Source of the DNA: Actinosynnema sp. ALI-1.44
GTDB taxonomy: Bacteria; Actinomycetota; Actinomycetes; Mycobacteriales; Pseudonocardiaceae
Reading direction: 5' to 3'
DNA length: 64,000 nt
Assembly: GCF_001984155.1 (NCBI RefSeq)
Contig: NZ_MTQO01000050.1
Coordinates: forward strand, 248,001 to 312,000
Shown here: piece after piece, positions 33,431 to 41,703 of the stretch
Layout: the number at the start of each line of letters is the position of its first letter
How positions within the stretch are numbered: position 1 is the first letter of the stretch
The notes under the pieces: model-generated
What the model was told of the DNA's origin: nothing
Seen by the model: only the letters and a program-made list of their open reading frames with translations
Databases searched by the model: none
Made by a program: the position numbers and the translations under genes

Positions 33431-34002
33431 TCGGCGCGCTGCCGCAGGTACCGCGTGTGATCGGCCTGCTGGGTGATGTCGTCGCGGTAGAACCGTTCGG
33501 CGATCCGGTGCGACTCGGCTTCCAGCAGATCCAGCTGGGTCAGCAGTTCGTCGGCCGCACCGCGTTCCTTGCGCGCCAACCACCACGGCACGTTCAGGTA
33601 GGACTCGACCGACAGCGGCACGTCCACCCTGGCCAGCCGGATCACGCTGTGCAGCAGGTCAGGGTCGGCTTGCAGCACCCGCGGGCGGTCCAGCATCCCG
33701 GTCAGCACCACGGTGATCCTGGCGACGAAATCCGCCGCGGCGCTCGGCATCCGGTCGGCGTGTTTCTCCACTGTGGACGAGACCGTGGCCAGGTCGGTGC
33801 GCAGCTGCTCGATCTCGGTGAACGCGTCCCTGGGCACGAGCCGGACCCGTTCCGGTGGCGCGAGCAGCGCACCGGCCGCGTACAGGCCGATCACCACCAC
33901 AGGCCAGTACCCGCCGACGACGCCGAGGAAGTACAGCGCCACCCCCACCAGGCCCGCGGCGGACCCGGCGAGGTTCTTGGCCGACCCGAGGTAGGAGATC
34001 AT
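33412..34002 (-). CDS. XpaC-like (5-bromo-4-chloroindolyl phosphate hydrolysis) family protein
   Basis: 196 residues. Two N-terminal membrane helices (about 12-30 and 33-48) are followed by a long cytoplasmic helical region (FTEIEQLRTDLATVSSTVEKHADRM...). This is the layout of the XpaC family, whose members sit next to TelA in Gram-positive bacteria; biochemical role unproven. ATG overlaps the stop of the VWA gene (ATGA). Last gene of the four-gene TelA operon. Confidence 0.72.
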   Translation of the reverse strand: MISYLGSAKNLAGSAAGLVGVALYFLGVVGGYWPVVVIGLYAAGALLAPPERVRLVPRDAFTEIEQLRTDLATVSSTVEKHADRMPSAAADFVARITVVLTGMLDRPRVLQADPDLLHSVIRLARVDVPLSVESYLNVPWWLARKERGAADELLTQLDLLEAESHRIAERFYRDDITQQADHTRYLRQRADQSGDG

Positions 34003-35597
34003 TGGTAGCCGCGGATCTCCTGGAACACCTTGGCCAGCGGGGTGCTGCGCGCGTCGAACACCTTGCCGCCGGTCAGCGTGGCGACCTTGTTCATCTCGTC
34101 CTGGCTGCTTTCGCCGAACAACACGGTGAACACCGGGATCCTCGCGCCACGGCCCGCGGACTCGAAGGTCGCGTACTGGGATCCGTTGGTGTTCTGCCCG
34201 TCGGTCATCAGCACGATCGAGGTGAACTTCGCCGGGTCCGGCTGACCCAGCAGCTGGTAGCCACGGGTGAGGCTGTCGTAGATCGCCGTGCCGCCGTTGG
34301 CTTTGAGCCCACCGGCGAAGGCCTTGATCCTGTCGAGTTCCGGCCGCGGACCGGTATCCGGCACGACGAACGTGACCGGAGCCGCCGGGGCGCTGGAGAA
34401 CGGCAGCAAGGTCAGCTCCTCCCGGCCCCGGAACCCCCGGTACTTGCCGACCAGGCTGCCGTCCGCACCGGTCAGCGCGATGAGCGCGGACCGCAGGGCC
34501 TCGATGCGCTCACCCTGCATCGAGCCGGACGTGTCCAGTACGTACAGCGTGCGCGACGGGCGGCGGATCTTGTTGAAGTACGCCGACAGCAGCGCGTCGA
34601 CCGCGTCGGCGCCGGTGGGAAACGGCAGTTCCACCAGGTCGCGCTGGGCGAACTGGCCACCGAGCTCGACGCCGGGGATCGCCGGGCGCCTGCGGGTCTG
34701 GTCCATGATCCTGCGCTGCACGTCCGGGGTGCGCAGGTGGTCGGTCAGCCGCTGGTGCGCCGAGCGGGCGTCGTCCGGCGCGTCGGACAGCAGCGTGAAC
34801 GGGTAGTCCGCGCTGACCACGCCGTCGCTCGGGTACACCAGGGACAACGGTTGCGGCAGTTTGCCGTCGGCGTTCATCGACAGCAGCACCGACTCGTAGT
34901 TGACCAGCCCGTCGACCTTCTCGCCGGGATCGGCGCCGGCGGCCCGGCGCTGGTAGGCGTCCGACAGCCAGCCCGACGACCCGGCGGACAACGTCTGCGC
35001 GCTGAAGAACTCGGTCAGGCCGGGGGTGATCGCGGCGATCTGGTCCGCGTTCACCGCCGCGCCGGTACCGGCCAGCGCGGAGGCCACACCGACCAACGCG
35101 GAGAACCCCGAGTTGGACGCGGACGGATCGGTCATGCCGTACGTGAACGCCTTGGCGCCCGCTGCTTCCGCGATCTGCGCCCACGTGACCCGCTTGCCTT
35201 CCCAGCCGAGCCTGCGGACCGCGTCGGCCGACAGGCCGAGCACCACAGGCGAGTTCATGATCTTCACCTGGTTGCCCAGGCGCCTGTCCGCGTCCGGCTG
35301 GGTCTGCAGGTAGCGGTTGGAGGAGAACCACACCGCGTCGAACTTGCCGGTCGCCTCGCCGCGCGCCAGGGTCTCCGCGCCTTCGATGGTGCCGCTGAAG
35401 GTGAGCTTGACCTGCACACCGGTCGCTTTCGCGGCCTCGTCGAGGATCGGCTGCATGTCGGCCAGTTCGCTGCCCGCGAGCACCCGCAGCACACCCGGCT
35501 GCGGCGGGCCGAGCGGGCGCCCGGGATCCGGCTCCGGGGCGGCCGAGTCGCATCCGGCGAGCGCGAGCACCAGCCCTATCGCAAGAAGTTTCCTCAT
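33999..35597 (-). CDS. lipoprotein with solute-binding domain and C-terminal von Willebrand A domain
   Basis: 532 residues. The lipoprotein signal MRKLLAIGLVLALAGC places it on the outer face of the membrane. Residues ~35-330 form an ABC-type (class II) solute-binding fold. ~345-525 is a VWA domain with a complete metal-ion-dependent adhesion site: DTSGSMQ, a Thr in the GGTAIYDSL stretch and LMTDGQN. ATG and GTG/ATGA overlaps on both sides show coupling with TelA and XpaC. The fusion of a binding protein with a VWA module suggests an envelope sensor or assembly scaffold (inference). Confidence 0.88.
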   Translation of the reverse strand: MRKLLAIGLVLALAGCDSAAPEPDPGRPLGPPQPGVLRVLAGSELADMQPILDEAAKATGVQVKLTFSGTIEGAETLARGEATGKFDAVWFSSNRYLQTQPDADRRLGNQVKIMNSPVVLGLSADAVRRLGWEGKRVTWAQIAEAAGAKAFTYGMTDPSASNSGFSALVGVASALAGTGAAVNADQIAAITPGLTEFFSAQTLSAGSSGWLSDAYQRRAAGADPGEKVDGLVNYESVLLSMNADGKLPQPLSLVYPSDGVVSADYPFTLLSDAPDDARSAHQRLTDHLRTPDVQRRIMDQTRRRPAIPGVELGGQFAQRDLVELPFPTGADAVDALLSAYFNKIRRPSRTLYVLDTSGSMQGERIEALRSALIALTGADGSLVGKYRGFRGREELTLLPFSSAPAAPVTFVVPDTGPRPELDRIKAFAGGLKANGGTAIYDSLTRGYQLLGQPDPAKFTSIVLMTDGQNTNGSQYATFESAGRGARIPVFTVLFGESSQDEMNKVATLTGGKVFDARSTPLAKVFQEIRGYQ

Positions 35598-36766
35598 CCC
35601 GCCCTCCCCGTAGTCGACCCCTCAGCGGCATTGGACCGGCGAAGGTAGTCCTCGGCGCGGCGCAGTTCGGTGGACAACGCGTCCACGGTGACGGCCATGT
35701 TGTGCACGGCTCCGACCTTGAACTCGTCGATCGCGTCCATGGCACGGAAGATCTGGTCGAAGGAGGCCTGGATCGTGCGCACGCCGACAGCCGGGTCGCT
35801 GCTGGCGCGGCGGATGTCGGCGGACTGCAGCGTCAGCAGTTCGGCGTTGGTCTGGATCAGGCCCTCGGTCGTGGCCTGCAGCGCGTCGATCTCTTCGTGC
35901 ACGTCGCGTTGATGGGCGAGGGCGCCGCTGATGACCAGTGCGATCCGCAACGCGGACACAGTCGTGGCGACCGCGCGCTCCACTCCCCTGACCAGCTGGT
36001 CGTTGTTGCGGCGCAACAGGTCCAACGCGAGGTAGCCCTGCGCGCAGACCGCCAGCTGGGTCAGGATGTCCTGGTGGCGCTCACGGATCGGGTGCAGCAC
36101 GTCGCTGCGCAACGCCGTCGCCAGCGCCGGGTCGGCGAGGTCGAGCACGCCAGCCTGCCGGTCGACTGCCTCATCAACCGCGGCCGCGAACGCCGCCGCC
36201 TCGGACAGTTTGGTCATGTTCTGCCATAACCGTTCGCGCTCGCCCTTGATGGCAGAGTTGTCGCGGTGCAGCAGGTCCTGGCGCATCCGCAGGTGCACGA
36301 CCAGGGCGTTCACCGGTTCACGGGCCGCCTGGTAGCGCGCCCACAGCTTGCGGGCCTCGTTGGCCACGGGAATCAGTTTGAAGATCTTCCGGCTGGTCAC
36401 CGGCAGCTTGGACGGGTCAAGCTCGCGCACGGTCCTGCGTAACTCCGCCAGGCTCAGCGCGATCTCCTGCTGCGGCGAGGACCGCTCACCGCGCGCGCCC
36501 TCCAGCGCCTTGGCCGAACGGTCCAGCAACGCGCTCGCGATGCCCGCGGCGACCCGCATGTCCGCCGAGCCGACCGTGAGCAGTTCGTCGAGCACCGCAC
36601 CGAAGTCCGGGGAGCGCGGGTCCGCCGCGGCGAGACGTTCGGCGAACCGCGCGGCTTTGCCGTTCGCCTCGGCAACGGCCTCGTCGCTGAGGGCGATCAT
36701 CCCCGCGGCGCGGGCGGGCGGGATCGGCTCGACCGGATCCGGCGGGGTGAGAACGAGATCGGTCAC
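35594..36766 (-). CDS. TelA-family toxic anion resistance protein
   Basis: 390 residues, full length for the TelA family (PF05816). Diagnostic stretches are SRKIFKLIPVANEARKLWARYQ, then coiled helical repeats (LLRRNNDQLVRGVERAVATTVSALRIALVISGALA), ending in NMAVTVDALSTELRRAEDYL. Linked in other bacteria to tellurite and antimicrobial resistance, mechanism unknown. GTG start overlaps the upstream binding protein stop; the stop overlaps the downstream VWA gene start. Cytosolic, rich in helix. Confidence 0.9.
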   Translation of the reverse strand: MTDLVLTPPDPVEPIPPARAAGMIALSDEAVAEANGKAARFAERLAAADPRSPDFGAVLDELLTVGSADMRVAAGIASALLDRSAKALEGARGERSSPQQEIALSLAELRRTVRELDPSKLPVTSRKIFKLIPVANEARKLWARYQAAREPVNALVVHLRMRQDLLHRDNSAIKGERERLWQNMTKLSEAAAFAAAVDEAVDRQAGVLDLADPALATALRSDVLHPIRERHQDILTQLAVCAQGYLALDLLRRNNDQLVRGVERAVATTVSALRIALVISGALAHQRDVHEEIDALQATTEGLIQTNAELLTLQSADIRRASSDPAVGVRTIQASFDQIFRAMDAIDEFKVGAVHNMAVTVDALSTELRRAEDYLRRSNAAEGSTTGRAG

Positions 36767-37830
36767 CGGTATTGCCTGCCGATCGTGTCGAGCATCCGCT
36801 CCAACGTCTCGTACGACGGCGGCTCGATGATGTCCACCAGTTCCGGCGGCGCGGCCACGCCTTTCTCGGTCAGCACCTGGCCGAGCACGCGCGAGTCGGT
36901 GGGGCGGAATCCGAACGTGGCGGCCAGCCTGGTCAGCTCCGGGTCCGTGGTCAGCAACTGGCCGACCTTGTCCCCGTTGTCCGACAACGGCACCAGTGTG
37001 TGCTTGGAGAACACGGTCGGCGCGAGGTACAGCATCCGCATGTCCGGGCGGATCGCGCCGTCACCCCGGATCTGCCGGTCGAGGAACTGCGACTCGTAGA
37101 TCAGGGCCAGTGGCGTCTTGCCCATCCCCGCCGCCAGGTAGTCCTCGAACGGTCCCTCGGTGCTGTTCTGCGTGTACCCCTGGTCGAGGAACAGCTTCGT
37201 CAGCTGGGGCAACAGCTTGGTGCTCGCTTCCTCCGTGCTGACAACGGTGTTGCCGTTCGCGACGAACGACACGATCGCCAGGTACATCGACGCGGAGTTG
37301 GACTCACGCGGGTCCGTGGTGGTGATCAGCAGGTTCTTGCGCGCGGGGAACGCGGTGTTGCCGGGCAACTGGTCCCAGCGCGTACCGGCTTTGGCCAGTT
37401 CGAGGTACTTGGCCACGTCCAGCTGCCCGTTGCGGATCACGCCGTTGGCCGTGAGCAGCGCGACGATCGGCTCGAACGTCGCGACCGCCATCGGCGAGGA
37501 GAACGGCGTGTAGCCCGCGGTGATCTTGCGGTCACGCTGGATCCGTTGCGCCGCGGGCGAACTCGACGGGAACACGAACTCGTAACGGCCCAGGTCCACG
37601 CTCGTGGCGATCTGCCGTGAGCCCGCGGGGTCCACCTCGACCCGCAGGCCGTGCTTGGCGAACACGTCGATCACGCGTTTGTCGTGGAAGAACGCCAGCT
37701 TCTCCGAGCCGATCACCCCGCGCACGACGCGCGCATCCGGTTCGCCTTCCCCCCGTTGGTCGATCACTATCACCACAACGACCGCGACAAGCAGCAACGC
37801 AGCGAGCACGATCGACAACCGCCGCTTCAC
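36763..37830 (-). CDS. membrane-anchored solute-binding-like protein, first gene of TelA operon
   Basis: About 355 residues. A basic start then a single membrane anchor (RRLSIVLAALLLVAVVVVIVI) lead to an extracellular substrate-binding fold (SEKLAFFHDKRVIDVFAKHGLRVEVDPAGSRQ...). Distantly like the binding half of the VWA lipoprotein downstream. I chose GTG 37830 with GGGGAGG 9 nt upstream; ATG 37857 is possible. No ABC permease is nearby, so uptake is unlikely to be its job; a sensing role within the operon is more probable. Confidence 0.75.
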   Translation of the reverse strand: MKRRLSIVLAALLLVAVVVVIVIDQRGEGEPDARVVRGVIGSEKLAFFHDKRVIDVFAKHGLRVEVDPAGSRQIATSVDLGRYEFVFPSSSPAAQRIQRDRKITAGYTPFSSPMAVATFEPIVALLTANGVIRNGQLDVAKYLELAKAGTRWDQLPGNTAFPARKNLLITTTDPRESNSASMYLAIVSFVANGNTVVSTEEASTKLLPQLTKLFLDQGYTQNSTEGPFEDYLAAGMGKTPLALIYESQFLDRQIRGDGAIRPDMRMLYLAPTVFSKHTLVPLSDNGDKVGQLLTTDPELTRLAATFGFRPTDSRVLGQVLTEKGVAAPPELVDIIEPPSYETLERMLDTIGRQYR

Positions 37831-37994
37831 GCGCGGTCGCCTCCCCTCAAGGCCCATGACCATCCATCCCGGATCATCCGGGTTTTCGCGACCGTCGGCA
37901 GTGAACTGTTGATGAACGACAGGTGGACGTCGCGCGCGGGGATCGAATTCCGGAATCCCGCCGCCGCCACGCCGCACGACCGGCGGCGAAAAGA

Positions 37995-38024
37995 AGCGGC
38001 CCGCTCGAGCACGAGCGGGCCGCT
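37995..38024 (-). terminator. intrinsic terminator of the XRE repressor gene
   Basis: Perfect 13-nt arms (37995-38007 and 38012-38024) with loop AGCA. Read leftward, the stem is followed by CTTCTTTTCG, a T-rich run, about 90 nt after the stop of the repressor gene at 38113. Confidence 0.75.
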
Positions 38025-38112
38025 ACATTCCTTGATCGAGGATGGACCAACACGAGTCTCGAAAAAGGAACCCTATGGGCGACGATTCCGGATCGCGATT
38101 CCGGGCGACCGT

Positions 38113-38364
38113 TCAGTCGAGCAGATCGTCCAGACCGAACGAGCCCTTGCCGCCGACCGTCCTGCGCAGCGCTTCGGCGAGGCCGAGGACGAGCGGGCCG
38201 AGCGAGGCCGGTTCGGGTTTCGCCTCACCTGTCTCCCATCGTGAAATCTGGAATCTGGAAAGGCCGCACCTGTCGGCCAGTTGTTGCTGGGTCAGCCCGG
38301 CGCGTTCCCGCCAAGTACGCAACCGGGCGCCACTGAACGGCAAAGTCAGCGGTGTCCGGGCCAT
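38113..38364 (-). CDS. XRE-family helix-turn-helix regulator
   Basis: About 83 residues. The HTH is RLRTWRERAGLTQQQLADRCGLSRFQISRWETGEAKP (about 14-50), a standard Cro/C1 type. The rest is short (LGPLVLGLAEALRRTVGG). I chose ATG 38364, close to the HTH; an upstream extension to 38442 has no support. Divergent from the gene at 38465, so it may control that gene and itself through the 100-bp gap. Confidence 0.78.
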   Translation of the reverse strand: MARTPLTLPFSGARLRTWRERAGLTQQQLADRCGLSRFQISRWETGEAKPEPASLGPLVLGLAEALRRTVGGKGSFGLDDLLD

Positions 38365-38464
38365 GGTCGAAACAGTAACGCTCACGAGCGCTCCCAACAA
38401 GTCGACACCGACCAATTGGCCGGAAATCTCGGCGAAATACAACCCATCGCGCTAGCGTGCGCTG

Positions 38465-38845
38465 ATGAGCGCTTATGAGGATCGTCAGCGGCTGGCCGCC
38501 TTGATGAACCGCTCACGCCTCGAGCAGAAGCTGGAATGGAAGGACGTCGCCAAGCGCGGCGAGATCTCCGACCCGACGCTGCGCCGGATCCGCAACAAGC
38601 CGGAGTCGACGCTCACCGAGGACGCCAAGATCCGCATCGAGGACGGACTGGGCTGGACCCCCGGTGACGTCGACGGGGTACTGGCGGGCGGCACGTACAC
38701 CTACCGGCGGCCGATGCTGGACGCGGAGAACGCGTCGGTCGACCAGGTCATCAACTTCATGCTCGACATGGAAGCCAGACGGCGCCCGGACTTCCGGATG
38801 CTGCTGTCACGGATCGACGCCCGCTGGTTCACGCCCCCGTCGTGA
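38465..38845 (+). CDS. small HTH-containing regulator-like protein
   Basis: 126 residues. The N-terminal RLAALMNRSRLEQKLEWKDVAKRGEISDPTLRRIRNKPES forms a helix-turn-helix resembling phage-type regulators, followed by DAKIRIEDGLGWTPGDVDGVLAGG, common in actinobacterial HTH proteins. The C-terminus (VDQVINFMLDMEARRRPDFRMLLSRID) is helical. ATG 38465. Probably works with, or is repressed by, the divergent XRE gene. Overlaps the convergent ABC permease by 17 nt. Confidence 0.7.
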   Translation: MSAYEDRQRLAALMNRSRLEQKLEWKDVAKRGEISDPTLRRIRNKPESTLTEDAKIRIEDGLGWTPGDVDGVLAGGTYTYRRPMLDAENASVDQVINFMLDMEARRRPDFRMLLSRIDARWFTPPS

Positions 38846-39584
38846 CACCCCGGCGCATCGACCGGGTCCCCACCACCAGGCCGATCAGCGCGACCGCCAC
38901 CGCGACCAGGCCGCCGTGGAGCACTGACGTGTCGTCGAACCGCCCGGCGAACAGGGCGCGCTGGGCGTCGACGATGTACGACACGGGGTTGACCGCGCCG
39001 ACCGCGCGCAGCCACGCCGGTCCCTGCTCCAGTGGCAGCAGGACGCCGGACAGCAGCGTCAACGGGAACATCAGGGTCTGGGTGACCACCCAGAACAAGG
39101 CGCCGCTGGGCTGCGAGCGGAGGGCGAGCACGAACGACAGCGAGCTGAGCCCGACGCCGAACACGGTCAGCATGAGCAGCCCGGCCAGCACACCACCCGG
39201 GTAGAGCCGGAACCCGAGCGTCATCGCCACCGCGACGATCAGCACGGCCTGCACCACCAGGGTGATCGTTTCCTTGAGGTTGCGGCCGACCAGCATGGCG
39301 GTCCGGTTGAGCGGCGTGACCATCATGCGTTCCATCGAGCCACCGGTCAGCTCGACCAGCAGCGAGTGCCCGGCGCCCATCGGGCCGACCAGGCACATCA
39401 TCACGAGGATGCCGGGCACGAACCACTGCCATGTGCCGGTGCCCGTCGAGGTGTCCAGCAGCGACCCGAACAGCAGGAGGAACAGCAGCGGCTGGCCCAT
39501 CGCGAAGACCAGGCTGACGGGGTCGCGCAGCGCGGGCGTGGCCTCACGGGAGAACACGGTCATGGTGTCGCGCAGGAACTTCAC
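38829..39584 (-). CDS. ABC-2 type transporter permease (DrrB-like)
   Basis: 251 residues with six hydrophobic segments and the ABC-2 permease signature region (GHSLLVELTGGSMERMMVTPLNRTAMLVGRNLKET). These permeases export antibiotics or lipids with a DrrA-type ATPase. The start overlaps the stop of the ATPase gene by 4 nt, so the pair is translationally coupled. Substrate unknown. Confidence 0.9.
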   Translation of the reverse strand: MKFLRDTMTVFSREATPALRDPVSLVFAMGQPLLFLLLFGSLLDTSTGTGTWQWFVPGILVMMCLVGPMGAGHSLLVELTGGSMERMMVTPLNRTAMLVGRNLKETITLVVQAVLIVAVAMTLGFRLYPGGVLAGLLMLTVFGVGLSSLSFVLALRSQPSGALFWVVTQTLMFPLTLLSGVLLPLEQGPAWLRAVGAVNPVSYIVDAQRALFAGRFDDTSVLHGGLVAVAVALIGLVVGTRSMRRGVTTGA

Positions 39585-40510
39585 GCCGCCTCCTGGATGC
39601 TGCGGCCGGTCAGCGCCAGGAACACGTCGTCGAGCGTCGGCCGGAGAGCCTGTGCGGCGACGACTTTCACCCCGGCCGCGTCGAGTTCGCGCAGGTGTCG
39701 CGGCAGCGCGGCGGCCGCGTCCGGGACTCTGATGTGGACGGTGTCACCGTGCGCTTCGAACGGCCCGGCAATCCTGGCCATGTCGGCCTTGCTCTCCAAG
39801 GTGAGCGCGATCCGGTCGCCAGCGAGGTCCTTGCGCAGCCGGTCGGCCGTCCCGTCGGCGATGACCAGGCCGTGGTCGATGATCACCACCCGTTCGGCCA
39901 TCCGGTCGGCTTCCTCGAGGTAGTGGGTGCTCAGCACGAGCGTCATCGCCAGTTCCTCCCGCAGCCGCAGGATGTGCTCCCAGACCTCGGCACGGCTGTG
40001 CGGGTCGAGGCCCGTGGACGGCTCGTCGAGCAACAGCAGAGCCGGGCGGTGCACCAGCCCCATCGCGATGTCGACGCGGCGCCGTTGCCCGCCTGACAGC
40101 GTGTTCGGTGTGCGCTTGGCCAGCGGGCGCAAGCCGAGCAGGTCGAGCACTTCGTCGGCACGGCGGGTCGCCTCGACGCGTGTCATGCCATGGCTGCGGC
40201 CTTGCGTGACGAGTTCGTCGCGGACGCGGAAGTTGTCGCCCGCGCTGTGGTTCTGCCCGACGTAGCCGATACGGGCCCGTACGCCGTCGGGGTCACGGAT
40301 GATGTCGCGACCCGCCACGGTCGCGGTGCCCGCGGTCGGCGGCAGCAGCGTCGTGAGCATCCGGAACAACGTGGACTTGCCCGCGCCGTTCGGGCCGAGC
40401 AGCGCCACCAGTTCGCCGTCGCCGATGTCCATGTCCACCCCGCGCACCGCCTCCACCGTGGTTTTCTTCGTCCGGAAGTGCCGGATCAAGCCGGTCGTCG
40501 TCACTGCCAT
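39581..40510 (-). CDS. ABC transporter ATP-binding protein (DrrA-like)
   Basis: About 309 residues. Walker A is GPNGAGKST (39-47), the signature TLSGGQRRRVDIAMGL, Walker B LLLDEPSTGLDPHSR, and the switch His is in LSTHYLEEADRM. The C-terminal DUF4162 extension, typical of daunorubicin-resistance ATPases, is present. ATG 40510 (MAVTTTGL). It is divergent from the TetR gene, with a palindrome at 40533-40548 between them, so it is likely induced when TetR releases. Confidence 0.93.
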   Translation of the reverse strand: MAVTTTGLIRHFRTKKTTVEAVRGVDMDIGDGELVALLGPNGAGKSTLFRMLTTLLPPTAGTATVAGRDIIRDPDGVRARIGYVGQNHSAGDNFRVRDELVTQGRSHGMTRVEATRRADEVLDLLGLRPLAKRTPNTLSGGQRRRVDIAMGLVHRPALLLLDEPSTGLDPHSRAEVWEHILRLREELAMTLVLSTHYLEEADRMAERVVIIDHGLVIADGTADRLRKDLAGDRIALTLESKADMARIAGPFEAHGDTVHIRVPDAAAALPRHLRELDAAGVKVVAAQALRPTLDDVFLALTGRSIQEAA

Positions 40511-40532
40511 GCGGAACACCGTACACCAAAAC

Positions 40533-40548
40533 GGAACGCTGACGTTCC
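40533..40548. promoter_or_regulatory. probable TetR operator
   Basis: GGAACGCTGACGTTCC: 6-bp arms with a 4-bp centre, and flanks that match for 2 of 3 more positions. It lies between divergent drrA-like and tetR-like genes. A TACAAC -10 box at 40566-40571 stands 7 nt before the regulator's GTG start, so that mRNA may be leaderless, with the operator at the -35 position. Confidence 0.6.
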
Positions 40549-40577
40549 ATTTCTGATTTTAGTGGTACAACTTAGGA

Positions 40578-41120
40578 GTGGAGAGAACCCGTTCCGCCAT
40601 CCTCGCCGCCGCCGCGTCCGTCCTCGCCCGCGACCGCGCGGCCACCCTGCCCCAGATCGCCGCAGCGGCAGGCGTCGGACGCACGACGGTGCACCGCTAC
40701 TACCCCGACCGCGACACCCTGATCAAAGCCGCGGTGGAGGACTCGGCCCAGGTCATCGGCGAGGCGGTCACCGAGGCACGGCTCGACGAGGGAACACCCG
40801 TCGAGGCGCTGCACCGGCTCGTCACGGCGTACCTGAGCGTCGGCGACCGGCTGGTGTTCCTGTTCAACGACCCGCACGTCATGCGGGACTACGGCGTCGA
40901 CCAGCCCGACGGGCCGCCGCCCGGCGATCCCGTGCTGGACCTGATCGAACGGGGCCAGGCGGAAGGCGTCTTCGACGACCAGTCGACGGCCACGTGGATC
41001 CAGCACGTGCTGTGGGCGCTGGTCTACACCGGAATCGACGAGGTCAACAAGGGAACCGTCTCGCGGCACGGCGTCGCGGCGACGGTCATCCGCACACTCG
41101 AGCGAGGAATTCTCACATGA
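40578..41120 (+). CDS. TetR/AcrR-family transcriptional regulator
   Basis: 180 residues. The N-terminal HTH (ILAAAASVLARDRAATLPQIAAAAGVGRTTVHRYYPDRDTLIKAA, about 8-52) has the typical Y-x-Y/F-P-D-R-D end. The C-terminal ligand-binding part is helical. GTG start. Its stop overlaps the start of the next gene as ATGA, so regulator and the thioredoxin-fold enzyme are co-translated. Likely represses the divergent DrrAB exporter and its own operon. Confidence 0.92.
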   Translation: MERTRSAILAAAASVLARDRAATLPQIAAAAGVGRTTVHRYYPDRDTLIKAAVEDSAQVIGEAVTEARLDEGTPVEALHRLVTAYLSVGDRLVFLFNDPHVMRDYGVDQPDGPPPGDPVLDLIERGQAEGVFDDQSTATWIQHVLWALVYTGIDEVNKGTVSRHGVAATVIRTLERGILT

Positions 41121-41692
41121 CAGTCGTGGATATCTGGTTCGACCCGTCATGCCCGTACACCTGGGGGACGTCACGGTGGCTGGTCGAGGTCACCAAAGTC
41201 AGGCCGGTCTCGGTGCGGTGGAACGTGATGAGCCTGTCCGTGCTCAACGAGGGCCGCGACGACGATCCGGAAGGCGACCCGGAGGGATACCTCTGGTACC
41301 CGGTGCGCGTGTGCGCGGCGGTGCGCGAGAAGCACGGCCACGAGGCGCTCGGCAGGTTCTACACCGAGCTGTGGAACCAGGAGAACGGCGCCGACGACTG
41401 GATCGGGGACTTCGCACGTGCCCTGCAACGGGCCGGCCTGCCGACCGCACTGGCCACCTCTGGACCGGAGTACGACGACGCCGTGCGCGCCTCCCACGCC
41501 GAGGCCATGGCGCGGCTCGGGCCGCACATCGGCACACCGATCGTCGCGGTGGACGACATCGCCTTCTTCGGGCCGGTGCTGTCCCGGGTTCCCACCGGGG
41601 AACAGGCCGGACGACTGTGGGACGGTGCTCTGCTGGTCGCGGCCACCCCCGGGTTCAACGAGCTGGTCGGGCACGCACGCACACCGCTGTGA
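41117..41692 (+). CDS. DsbA-family / Rv2466c-like protein, second copy
   Basis: 191 residues, the same family as 2903-3532, sharing [30 protein letters not shown] and the C-terminal layout. The active site reads FDPSCPYTW: one Cys, the second replaced by Thr. ATG overlaps the TetR stop. A mycothiol-linked reductase or isomerase acting on an electrophile exported by the DrrAB pump would fit the context (inference). Confidence 0.85.
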   Translation: MTVVDIWFDPSCPYTWGTSRWLVEVTKVRPVSVRWNVMSLSVLNEGRDDDPEGDPEGYLWYPVRVCAAVREKHGHEALGRFYTELWNQENGADDWIGDFARALQRAGLPTALATSGPEYDDAVRASHAEAMARLGPHIGTPIVAVDDIAFFGPVLSRVPTGEQAGRLWDGALLVAATPGFNELVGHARTPL

Positions 41693-41703
41693 GGAACCAT
41701 GCC

